Source: G020354025 sp964621455
GTDB taxonomy: Bacteria; Fidelibacterota; Marinisomatia; SCGC-AAA003-L08; TS1B11
Direction: 5' to 3'
NCBI GenBank assembly: GCA_964621455.1
Contig: CAZULW010000048.1
Span: 1-17,004 of the forward strand
DNA length: 17,004 nt
Positions 7,492 to 14,483 of this stretch are shown here, piece by piece (the first letter of the stretch is position 1; the number at the start of each line of letters is the position of its first letter). Under the pieces are notes generated by a model. It was not told the origin of the DNA. It saw only the letters and a program-made list of their open reading frames with translations, and did not search any database. Made by a program: the position numbers and the translations under genes.

Positions 7492-7812
7492 GGCTTTTCA
7501 GCAGATTCTCCACTTTTCTTGAAGTAATACTTTCAGCCTGTTTTTACTGCCCAAACCAGTGGAATTCCACTCCGCAAGACTCCAGGAGGCATTAAAAAGA
7601 ACCTGCACTTGCCCGCCATCCATTCCGCTTTTCTCCCGCCCTGATTCAAGGCACAAATCGTACCAGGGGAGGGGCGAAGATACTCCCACTCCAGCAAAAG
7701 CGGGTTTTGCACCTCCCGCCAAGGGGCCAATATGCAGGGCAAATGGAAGGATTTATCCACTGGGTGGCTTTTTCACCCCTCTGTCAGTCGGCTGCCGGGC
7801 CTGCTTGCAGCT
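7492..7812. other. Intergenic stretch with no supported gene
   Basis: Short overlapping reading frames on both strands here (75-110 codons) have atypical composition, no recognisable motif and no ribosome binding site. I see no tRNA, rRNA or riboswitch core. A small hairpin-forming GCGGG/CCCGC pair lies near 7700-7720. The stretch separates the motor-operon promoter from the terminator at 7813-7856. Confidence 0.5.
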
Positions 7813-7856
7813 AAAAACAGGAAGCCCTTCCCGCAATAACAGGCGAAGGCTTCCTG
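7813..7856 (-). terminator. Rho-independent terminator (minus strand)
   Basis: On the minus strand AGGAAGCC pairs with GGCTTCCT: the arms CAGGAAGCC (7818-7826) and GGCTTCCTG (7848-7856) are a perfect 9-bp inverted repeat with a 21-nt interior. A run of five T follows (A5 at 7813-7817 on the plus strand). It lies just after the TonB-receptor-like remnant and would end transcription of the coaBC operon before the motor promoter. Confidence 0.8.
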
Positions 7857-7887
7857 ATGTACCTTCCTGGAGTGCCGGTAAGCGACT

Positions 7888-7947
7888 TTAAAACGTGTAA
7901 CGTAACCCAATCTGAATCTGCCAGCGGGAAGCCATGTCATTATCGGG
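7888..7947 (-). pseudogene. 3' remnant of an outer-membrane (TonB-receptor-like) gene
   Basis: Nineteen codons before a TAA read 'PDNDMASRWQIQIGLRYTF', with an in-frame stop immediately upstream. The ending, aromatic/hydrophobic alternation finishing in Phe ('WQIQIGLRYTF'), is the typical last beta-strand of TonB-dependent receptors and related barrels. The rest of the gene is gone, and a terminator follows at 7856-7813. I read it as the leftover of a deletion between coaBC and the motor operon. A chance match is possible because the segment is short. Confidence 0.5.
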
Positions 7948-7982
7948 TTAGTCCCTCAATATCCAGGATATTCAGAATATAA

Positions 7983-9212
7983 TTACGGCAAACATTTTAT
8001 CACATATTCCAGGATTTTTCTCGCAATGACCGACTTCGTATCAGTAGGAAGCTCCACATCTTCACCCGACGAAGATAAGATCCACACGTGGTTGGTCTCT
8101 ACCTCGAAACCCGCGTCGGGTCCATCATAACGATTAACAACGAGGTAGTCCGCTCCTTTCTCCACAAGCTTTTTACGAGCCGATCCCAAGTCGTTTCCCG
8201 CCTGGAGACTGAAGGCCACCAGAGTTCCCGTGTACTTTCCCCGGATAGTCTTGAGAATGTCAGGTGTCGGCTCCAATGAGATAGCTGCCGGTTTGCTGGC
8301 CTTGGCAATCTTGTCTCCAGCCGGGGAGGAGGGACGAAAATCGGCCACGGCCGCCGCCATGATAAGGACATCCTGCCCGGGACTCGCTTCTTCCACGGCT
8401 GAAAGCATCTCCTCGGCGGTAGTGATATACACCATCCGGCAGCCGGGGACCGGCTCCAGCGCCACCGGGCCGCTGATGAGGGTCACCTCCGCGCCGAAGT
8501 CCCTCGCCGCCGCCGCCAGGGCGTACCCCATTTTGCCACTGCTCCGGTTGGAGAGGTACCGCACGGGATCGAAGGGCTCGCGGGTGGGACCAGCGGTGAC
8601 CAGAACGCGCTTCCCCTTGAACAGCCGGGGAACGTCTCCCGAAGGTGTCCCTGCGGGACATTCGGACAGCATGTCCCTTAGCTCGGTCAGGATGCGTTCA
8701 ACGTCCGGGAAGCGCCCGGGGCCAACATGGCGGGTGGCCAACTCTCCTACATCGGGGTCAAGAACCCGGCGGCCCCAGCTGCGAAGGCGGGCTACGGCGT
8801 CCCGGGTGGCGGGATTGCTCCACATGCGATAGTTCATAGCGGGAACGAACAGGACCGGACAGTCGACAATATTCAATAAGGTCGATAGAAGATCGTCGGC
8901 AATGGCGTGGGCCGCCTTGCCCAGGATATTGGCGGTGGCTGGAGCCACCACCACCGCATCGCAGGTTTCTGCGATCTCCACATGGGGAACGCCCGCGCCG
9001 GGTTCGGACGGGAACTGCTTAATCAGAACCGGGTGGTCAGTAAACGCCGCAAAGGTTATAGGCCCCACGAAATGAGTAGCCGACTCGGTCATGGCCACGG
9101 TGACGTCAACGTCTTCCCTGCGCAGGCCGCGAACCAGCTCACAGGCCTTGAAAGCAGCGATGGAACCGCATACACCTACCAGAATATGTTTACTTTGCAG
9201 GAGGTTCGTCAT
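7983..9212 (-). CDS. coaBC: Bifunctional phosphopantothenoylcysteine decarboxylase / phosphopantothenate-cysteine ligase
   Basis: 409 aa, full length. The CoaC flavoprotein half (about 1-185) has 'GVCGSIAAFKACELV', the catalytic His77 in 'GVPHVEIAETCDAVVVAPAT', and 'PAMNYRMW' with Asn127. The CoaB half (about 198-405) has 'KRVLVTAGPTREPFDPVRYL', 'SNRSSGKMGYALA', 'IMAAAVADFRP', 'KIAK' and 'LEPTPDIL'. It makes 4'-phosphopantetheine from 4'-phosphopantothenate, cysteine and CTP for CoA synthesis in the cytoplasm. One oddity: the substrate-flap motif that reads A-C-G-x-x-G-x-G-R in E. coli Dfp (active-site Cys158) here reads 'ATRHVGPGR', with Thr160 in place of Cys. The start at 9212 overlaps the end of the upstream NRDE pseudogene by 23 nt, suggesting an old translationally coupled operon. 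Confidence 0.95.
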   Translation of the reverse strand: MTNLLQSKHILVGVCGSIAAFKACELVRGLRREDVDVTVAMTESATHFVGPITFAAFTDHPVLIKQFPSEPGAGVPHVEIAETCDAVVVAPATANILGKAAHAIADDLLSTLLNIVDCPVLFVPAMNYRMWSNPATRDAVARLRSWGRRVLDPDVGELATRHVGPGRFPDVERILTELRDMLSECPAGTPSGDVPRLFKGKRVLVTAGPTREPFDPVRYLSNRSSGKMGYALAAAARDFGAEVTLISGPVALEPVPGCRMVYITTAEEMLSAVEEASPGQDVLIMAAAVADFRPSSPAGDKIAKASKPAAISLEPTPDILKTIRGKYTGTLVAFSLQAGNDLGSARKKLVEKGADYLVVNRYDGPDAGFEVETNHVWILSSSGEDVELPTDTKSVIARKILEYVIKCLP

Positions 9213-9934
9213 GTTTCATGCCCGGTGCCAGGACCAGTTTATAGCTGCCCTGGCAAGGGTGTCCTTCCAGATGCCACACCATTGATCGGCACGGTTCGGT
9301 CCCATGAATCAGCAGCTTGTGGCTGCAGCGGGTTCCATAACCGTCGCCGTGCCTGCAAGCGTCGGGGTGCTCAAGGAGGCGGCTGGATATGCTCGCCATC
9401 CACACCTCGTTGGTTTCGAGTCCCTCTGATAACCTGGCCCCATTAAAGGGCTTATTGGCCACCTCGTACGCTCCGGGAGCGAGGTCTTGCTGAATTAAGT
9501 CCAACCCCAACCATGTAAAGAGATACGCTCTGATTTTATCAGCCAATAAGGATGTTGAAGTTATTGTATTGGTGTGTCGCAAACTGCCGTTTTAATAAGC
9601 CGGGAGCCAGCTCCGCCCTGGCAAGGCCCAACGCGTCCGTTACCAGGGCACCCCGCGATCGGAAATCGGGGTCCTGCCGCCCGGGGAATATGTTGGTGAG
9701 CGCAGTCACCACACCGTGCTCATTGAAGCCAATCCAGGCCCCGCCAGCTTCCATGTCTTTGGGGGCGGAATAGCGTGGTCGCCTGCCCCGCTTCCTGCGG
9801 GACTAGTCCCGCCTTGTGGCGGGGCCCCGCCAGGCCCACCCTTCCGATGGCCGCCCGTAAAACTCGTCGCGGTTTGAGAGGATGGCAACGGGGTAGGTAT
9901 CATTGGGACAATGGCGAAACAGCAGCGTGCACAT
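9190..9934 (-). pseudogene. NRDE/TANGO2-family gene, interrupted by a palindromic element and a frameshift
   Basis: The reading begins 'MCTLLFRHCPNDTYPVAILS' followed by the NRDE signature (NRDEFYGRP) and continues to 'WAWRGPATRRD', then a TAG stop at 9805-9803. In the same frame after the stop it resumes 'SAPKDMEAGGAWIGFNEHG', 'ALTNIFPG', 'RSRGALV' and 'YNNFNIL', all typical of the family. Near 9548 the frame shifts, and the rest ('LADKIRAYLF', 'LAPGAYEVANKPF', 'GDGYGTRCSHKLLI') is read in another frame to a TAA at 9190. The ATG at 9934 is 1 nt after the nadC stop, and the tail overlaps coaBC. An intact product would be about 250 aa. TANGO2-family proteins have been linked to haem/lipid handling in other organisms. 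The stop lies inside the palindrome at 9785-9825, so insertion is the likely cause of the first lesion. Confidence 0.8.
9785..9825. repeat. 41-bp nested palindromic element inside the NRDE gene
   Basis: The centre is a perfect 16-bp palindrome GCGGGACTAGTCCCGC (9797-9812). On either side are small hairpins CCCGC-ttcct-GCGGG and CCCGCC-ttgt-GGCGGG, and the outer ends GCCCCGC/GCGGGGC pair with each other. It contributes about 15 codons, including a TAG stop, that have no counterpart in the NRDE family. It looks like a non-autonomous REP/MITE-type insertion. Confidence 0.7.
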
Positions 9935-9935
9935 C

Positions 9936-10829
9936 CTAGCCCTCAGCCTTTCCCGGATACGGTACCAGCTCCAGGCGGATATCCACAAACCGGGCGCTGT
10001 GGGTCAGGGCCCCGACGGAGATGCCGTCCACCCCGGTTTGGGCATACTCGTGTACGTTACCCAGCTCAATGCCTCCTGAGGCCTCGACAAAGAGGTCCTC
10101 ACCGCCGGGGTGCGCCCGAATAAGGGCCACACAGGCCCGCACCTCTTCCACCGGCATGTTGTCCAGCAGAAAGGCGTCCACTCCTGCCGCCAGGCCGGCC
10201 TCCACCTGGGCCCGGGTCTCCGCTTCCACCTCGATAGGCATATCAGGCCGATCCTGCCGCAGCCTGTTAACCGCGGCCTCAACGCCCCCCACCATCTGGA
10301 GATGGTTGTCTTTCACCAGGATTCCGGAGGAGAGGTCCATCCGGTGGTTGGTGCCGCCACCTACCGCTACCGCATATTTTTCCAGGCGCCGGAGACCAGG
10401 GGTCGTTTTGCGGGTATCGAGGACCTTGACCTCATAGGGGGCCACTTTGTCCACAAAGGCCCGGGTGAGGGTGGCAATGCCCGACAGGCGCTGAATCAGG
10501 TTCAGCATTACCCGTTCCCGGGTCAGGATCTGCCGGGCGGGGCCGGAAACGGTGCCGATGAGCTTCCCCGCCGCCACTCTCTGGCCGTCGGCGGCGTTCA
10601 GGTTGACCTCACAGGGGCTGTCGAAACAGCTGGGCACCACCAGGGCACCGGCGAAGACGAGCTTCTCACCGGCCTCTATCTGAGCTGTGGCAGCAAGATT
10701 CTCCGGCACCACCACCTCGGTGGTTGCGTCGCCTTCAGGGGCGTCTTCGGCCAGAAACTGGTCCACCTGCCGGCGCACCCAATCCTGGTCCAGGGTCGTC
10801 TGCTGGAACAGCGCCCGGCGCGCTATCAT
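9936..10829 (-). CDS. nadC: Nicotinate-nucleotide pyrophosphorylase (quinolinate phosphoribosyltransferase)
   Basis: 297 aa, usual length for NadC. It converts quinolinate and PRPP to nicotinate mononucleotide, CO2 and PPi in de novo NAD synthesis (cytoplasm). The N-terminal alpha/beta domain has 'EDAPEGDATTE'. The barrel carries 'RERVMLNLIQRLSGIAT' (PRPP-site Arg near 104-106), 'LDTRKTTPGLRRLEKYAV', 'GGGTNHRMDL' and 'KDNH' (Lys173). The acidic metal/substrate residues follow in 'IEVEAET', 'LLDNMP', 'EASGGI' and 'GVDGISVGALTHS'. The ATG at 10829 follows the GAF/fRMsr-like gene by 33 nt and the stop is 1 nt before the NRDE pseudogene start, so these genes and coaBC form a cofactor-synthesis operon. 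No nadA or nadB is visible. Confidence 0.97.
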   Translation of the reverse strand: MIARRALFQQTTLDQDWVRRQVDQFLAEDAPEGDATTEVVVPENLAATAQIEAGEKLVFAGALVVPSCFDSPCEVNLNAADGQRVAAGKLIGTVSGPARQILTRERVMLNLIQRLSGIATLTRAFVDKVAPYEVKVLDTRKTTPGLRRLEKYAVAVGGGTNHRMDLSSGILVKDNHLQMVGGVEAAVNRLRQDRPDMPIEVEAETRAQVEAGLAAGVDAFLLDNMPVEEVRACVALIRAHPGGEDLFVEASGGIELGNVHEYAQTGVDGISVGALTHSARFVDIRLELVPYPGKAEG

Positions 10830-10862
10830 TGAATGTCCATGTTGTTAATTATCTCCAAGTCA

Positions 10863-11417
10863 CTACCCGCTTACCTGGTGTTTATTTTCCGCCAGCTGCT
10901 TTTGAGCTTCAGCCTGCCAGACCTCGGCCAGGGCGGCGGCCACTTCCTCCAGCTCCCGCCGGTCAGCTTCACCAAAGGCCGCCGGGGTGTCGCTGTCCAG
11001 GTCCAGGACGCCGACTAACCGCTCACCGGCCAGAATAGGCACCGCGATCTCCGACTGGACAGAGAGGCAGCAGGAGATATAACGGCTGTCCCGGCGCACA
11101 TTGTCCACCACGATGGTTTCCCGGCTGCGGGCCGCCGCGCCGCAGATGCCGCTGCCCAGGGGGATGCGGGTATGGCTGGTGGGTTGACCCAGGTAGTGCT
11201 CGTCCCGCAGGGTCAGCACGCCCTGCCCTGAGTCTGTCGAAGGAGCCTGCCCTGAGCCTGCCGAAGGAGCCTGCCCTGAGCCTGCCGAAGGAGCCCCCTC
11301 CAGCAGGTAGACCCCCACCCAGTCGTAGGTGGGCTTCATGGCCTTCACCCCGGCGACAGCGGTTTTGACTGCAGCGTCGAAAGAGGGCTGGGAGAGTATT
11401 TCGTCGGTTATTCCCAA
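10863..11417 (-). CDS. GAF-domain free methionine-R-sulfoxide reductase-like protein with a repeat-encoded insertion
   Basis: 184 aa. The fold follows fRMsr/MsrC: 'YDWVGVYLLEG', 'SHTRIPLGSGICGAAA', 'TIVVDNVRRDSRYISCCLSV', 'SEIAVPI' and 'ERLVGVLDLDSDTPAAFGEAD'. Two of the three conserved family Cys positions are present (GICG, and ISCC at the catalytic position); the first (Cys84 in E. coli MsrC) is replaced in 'GQPTSHTRI'. Residues 43-66 are three copies of an eight-residue unit (SAGSGQAP, last copy diverged) encoded by the 24-bp repeat at 11222-11293, in a beta-hairpin loop. The only start in reach is TTG at 11417 with a poor ribosome site, so the N-terminus is uncertain. It may be a redox-repair enzyme for free Met-R-sulfoxide or a GAF sensor. 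Confidence 0.78.
   Translation of the reverse strand: MGITDEILSQPSFDAAVKTAVAGVKAMKPTYDWVGVYLLEGAPSAGSGQAPSAGSGQAPSTDSGQGVLTLRDEHYLGQPTSHTRIPLGSGICGAAARSRETIVVDNVRRDSRYISCCLSVQSEIAVPILAGERLVGVLDLDSDTPAAFGEADRRELEEVAAALAEVWQAEAQKQLAENKHQVSG
11222..11293. repeat. Three tandem 24-bp repeats inside a coding sequence
   Basis: Three head-to-tail copies of CCTGCCCTGAGCCTGCCGAAGGAG; the first copy differs at two bases (AGTCTGTCGAAGG). The core CTGAGCCTGTCGAAG is the same as in the intergenic copies at 11619-11634 and, decayed, at 11544-11590. 24 is a multiple of three, so each copy adds eight codons without breaking the GAF gene. Confidence 0.9.
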
Positions 11418-11645
11418 AGTGGGGGAATTTAGGCAGGAGAGGGGCAGGGGGAAAGGGGGGCGAGCGGGTAGCCGTTAGCCATCAGCAGTTAGCGATTAGC
11501 AAGAAGTCAACCGCTAAGGCGCTTGAGGCGTCAAGCAGACCGTTGCGCTGAGCCATGTCCTGAGCCCAGGCGAAGGATCGTCGAAGCGCATTCAGGGGCA
11601 TCACCAAAAAACAGTCACGCTGAGCCTGTCGAAGCACACTCAGGG
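11418..11645. repeat. Intergenic repeat cluster between the SEFIR-STAND gene and the GAF gene
   Basis: Two repeat types are visible. At 11469-11503 there are five imperfect heptamers of the form TAGCNNT (TAGCCGT, TAGCCAT, CAGCAGT, TAGCGAT, TAGCAAG). At 11544-11590 there is a decayed CTGAGCC...TCGAAG element bounded by TGCGCT/AGCGCA, and at 11619-11645 a clean copy (GCTGAGCCTGTCGAAG) followed by CACACTCAGGG. The last copy contains the stop codon of the SEFIR-STAND gene. No gene is supported here. Confidence 0.75.
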
Positions 11646-14483
11646 AGAGCTATCAGCAGCTAGCAGGAGTTTCTCCAGCCCCTCCACCTTCCCATCCCTC
11701 CGGTGATACCCCATCTCCTTGATCATCGCCTTCGCTTGGGCCAGGCTCTCCCGCACCTTTTTCTTGTGTCCCCTCGCCAGGTGCAGCCGGGCGTACTCCA
11801 GGTGGCAGTCGGCCTCGTGCAGCCGCATCCCGCAGCGTGTAGCGATAGTCATGGCTTCATCCAGGTCTTTCTGAACCCCGGTCTTGTTCCCTGTGATCCG
11901 GCGCAGCTCCGCCCGGGCCAGCAGGCCGCGAGGTAAATCATCCTTTAGCCCCGCCCGCCGCAGGCCGTCTACCGCCTGGTCTAGGTGGGCAACGGCTTGA
12001 GAGAAATCGTTTGTGTTCTCTTCCCTGGCCCGCAGCAGGTAGGCCCGCCCCAGGCAGAGGTGGTTTAGGGCGATATCAAGAAGGGCTTTAGAACCACGCA
12101 GTACAATGTCAAGGGCCTTTTCGGCCCGGCTCTGCACCTCCTGGTACTTTCCCTGTTCCAGCAGCAGGTCGTAGTACTGGAAGCCTCCGAGGGAATAGAG
12201 CAGCGGGTACTCCGGCTGCCACGCCTTTTGCAGCTCCTCGGCCTCGTGGAAGAGGGCCTCGGCCTCTGGTAGGCGGCCCACCTGGTGCAGGGTATTGGCC
12301 AGGGCGGTCCGGGTGACAATTTGCATAAAGGCATTGCCACTGCGGTCGGCCAGTTCCACGCTCTGCTGGGCATAATCTAAGGCCTGGGTAAGGTTGCCGA
12401 GAGTCAAGTAGAGCTCGCTGAGGCTAATGGCAACTCTAGCCGCGTTTTCCCAACTCTCGCGCACGACTGCCGCTTCAAGACTAGCTTGCATAGGCTGGAC
12501 CGCCTCCGCCAGCCGGCCAAGAGCCTGGAGGCGAAACCCTACCCAATTCAGGACAGCGGCCTTGCTAGTATCCCTAAGCCCGGCTACAGGCCGGTGCCAT
12601 GGCGGGCCGAAGAAACCTGACAGAGAGGCCAGGTCAGCACCTATTGCTCCTAATTGTTTCATGCAGAAGTTCATGTTTCCACCCCGCTGTATTCGATCAT
12701 CATATACCTCGCTAAGTGCCTCCTGGTGGCGGCCGGCCTGGCAGCCGTGGGCCACAGCGGCAAAGAGGGGCATCATCTCCTCAATGGTCTCGGGCAATTT
12801 CGGGGCTTGATCTTTATAATAATCATACAGCCTGCTGTGGGCCTCCTTCCAGGCCTCGGGATTGCTAGATTGGAGCTTTTCACCAAAATGTTCCCGGACC
12901 AGCGGGTGGCAATCGAGTATGTCCGGTTGGTGCGGGTCTTCACCTGCCAGCAGTCCAGCTTCCCGCAGGTTATGCAAGGCAAACTGCCAATCCGCGTCCG
13001 ATAGTTCCTGCAACTCTGTGGTGAGACCTTTAATAGCCGACCTGGCTTTGAGGGCCTCGATGGCGCCGCCCTCGGCCGGACGGTCGAACAGCCCCATCAT
13101 GCGCAGGACGTTCAACTCCGGCTTGTCCTTAAACCATTTTTCATAGGATTCCATCACGCGCCGGGCGTGGCCGCCTTGCTCCGGTTCCTCGGTCAGCAAA
13201 GCGATCTTATCGCGCTGCCGAATGTCCCCTTGATACACCACTTTCAGGTAGCGACCCAGCAGGGTGAGCGCCAGGGCATGACCGCCGAACTCGCGGGCAG
13301 CCTGTTTCAATTCTTCCGGCGTACCTTCTACACCCAGATGCTCCAGATACGCCGCACCGGCTTCATCTGAGAGATTTACCAGGTCAATGCTTTCCAATGA
13401 CGTTCCGACGAAATCCTTGAGATCGTCCACTTTCAGACGGGTAGTGACGATGCACAGTCCGGGATTCTGGCGGGCCAGCTCCCGCAGCAGGCAGCAGAGA
13501 CCCGGGTCCTTGATGCTTCCGGCTTCCACCGGGGGAGGATTCTGCAGTAGCTCCAGGCCGTCGAGGATGAGTAGGGTCCTCTGCTGCTTCACCAGCTCCG
13601 CCAGACGCTCGCCCTTGTCCCAGGGTGACCCTTTCGCAGGATCGGGATCACCGAACCATTCCAGTGCCGCGGCGATGAATAGGTCCGCCGATACTTGTTT
13701 GCCTTCCGCCGCGCCCTGGCTGTAGAAGGACCAGCCCAATACCCGTTCCGCTCCGCGATATTGGCCCACGCCCATTTGCAGCAGCCAGCTGTTTACCAGC
13801 GCCGTCTTGCCCACGCCGCCCCAGGCCACCAGGCTGACGACATTCGTCTGGGGCTTCTGCCAAGCCGCGTCCAGCATTGCTAGCTTCTCCTCGCGACCAA
13901 AGAGGTCGGGGCTGGTGGACGGCAGCTTGGCGAGGGATATCTTTTCGGGTCCCTTTACATCGGCTGTGAGGAAATCAGTTTTTCGCTCCCGTGGAGGGAG
14001 CGTCTTTAGCCTGCCGAGTTTGGGTTTGATGGTACGGGGTTGGTTTGTGAGGCGGCGATAGAGATTCGAGTAGCCTTGCTCTGTATCCACGCGGTAGTGT
14101 GTCGCCCCCTGCAAGGGTGTTGGAATGTGTTCTACCCTGCCCGCTTTAAACAGAATGGAAATGAATCGGGTATTCTCTGTATCAGCGTTGTAAATATGCT
14201 GGTAGATCAACTTGCCTTCCCACTTGACACCCCGGCCTATACCCGGATCCTCTTCCCCTATTACGCGGCGGAAATAAGGTTTCGTGCATATCATCAGGAC
14301 GAAGTCGGAGTCTCTGATGTGCCGGTCCATCCATTTGGGCCAGCCTTCCGGGGGTGAGGTTTCATATTGGTCGAGGATGCAATCGATGCCATCTTCGATC
14401 AGCCGATTAGCCAAAGCCAGAACGCGGTCAGCGTGTTCTGGAGAATCGTGGCTGTAGCTGATAAAGACGGTTGGATTATTCAT
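11640..14483 (-). CDS. SEFIR-STAND (NB-ARC-like) ATPase-TPR protein, probable antiphage/NLR-like defence protein
   Basis: 947 aa. Residues 4-145 form a SEFIR domain (TIR superfamily): 'TVFISYSHDSPEHADRV', 'DGIDCILDQYE', 'WPKWMDRHIRDSDFVLMICT', 'GRGVKWEGKLIYQHIY'. Residues 190-410 form a STAND NTPase: 'DLFGREEKLAMLDAAW', Walker A GGVGKT (222-227), Walker B LLILD (304-308), 'CIVTTRL', and 'GGHALAL' in the GxPLAL position. Residues about 440-540 look like the winged-helix region, with 'CHPLVREHF'. Residues about 575-935 are TPR repeats ('LYLTLGNLTQALDYAQQSVE', 'LHQVGRLPEAEALFHEAEEL'). In bacterial proteins of this plan the repeats sense a trigger, the STAND module oligomerises, and the TIR-like effector acts; some SEFIR proteins abort infection. 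It is bracketed by repeats, as expected for an accessory gene. The last residues ('LLAADSSP') are encoded by intergenic repeat sequence. Confidence 0.88.
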   Translation of the reverse strand: MNNPTVFISYSHDSPEHADRVLALANRLIEDGIDCILDQYETSPPEGWPKWMDRHIRDSDFVLMICTKPYFRRVIGEEDPGIGRGVKWEGKLIYQHIYNADTENTRFISILFKAGRVEHIPTPLQGATHYRVDTEQGYSNLYRRLTNQPRTIKPKLGRLKTLPPRERKTDFLTADVKGPEKISLAKLPSTSPDLFGREEKLAMLDAAWQKPQTNVVSLVAWGGVGKTALVNSWLLQMGVGQYRGAERVLGWSFYSQGAAEGKQVSADLFIAAALEWFGDPDPAKGSPWDKGERLAELVKQQRTLLILDGLELLQNPPPVEAGSIKDPGLCCLLRELARQNPGLCIVTTRLKVDDLKDFVGTSLESIDLVNLSDEAGAAYLEHLGVEGTPEELKQAAREFGGHALALTLLGRYLKVVYQGDIRQRDKIALLTEEPEQGGHARRVMESYEKWFKDKPELNVLRMMGLFDRPAEGGAIEALKARSAIKGLTTELQELSDADWQFALHNLREAGLLAGEDPHQPDILDCHPLVREHFGEKLQSSNPEAWKEAHSRLYDYYKDQAPKLPETIEEMMPLFAAVAHGCQAGRHQEALSEVYDDRIQRGGNMNFCMKQLGAIGADLASLSGFFGPPWHRPVAGLRDTSKAAVLNWVGFRLQALGRLAEAVQPMQASLEAAVVRESWENAARVAISLSELYLTLGNLTQALDYAQQSVELADRSGNAFMQIVTRTALANTLHQVGRLPEAEALFHEAEELQKAWQPEYPLLYSLGGFQYYDLLLEQGKYQEVQSRAEKALDIVLRGSKALLDIALNHLCLGRAYLLRAREENTNDFSQAVAHLDQAVDGLRRAGLKDDLPRGLLARAELRRITGNKTGVQKDLDEAMTIATRCGMRLHEADCHLEYARLHLARGHKKKVRESLAQAKAMIKEMGYHRRDGKVEGLEKLLLAADSSP

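Noticed and set aside
7498..7891. Three overlapping open frames (74-110 codons) on both strands
   Set aside because: Unusual composition, no motif, mutual overlap and no ribosome site; treated as noncoding.
11222..11293. CRISPR array
   Set aside because: The 24-bp units are directly adjacent with no spacers, and they are translated within a gene.
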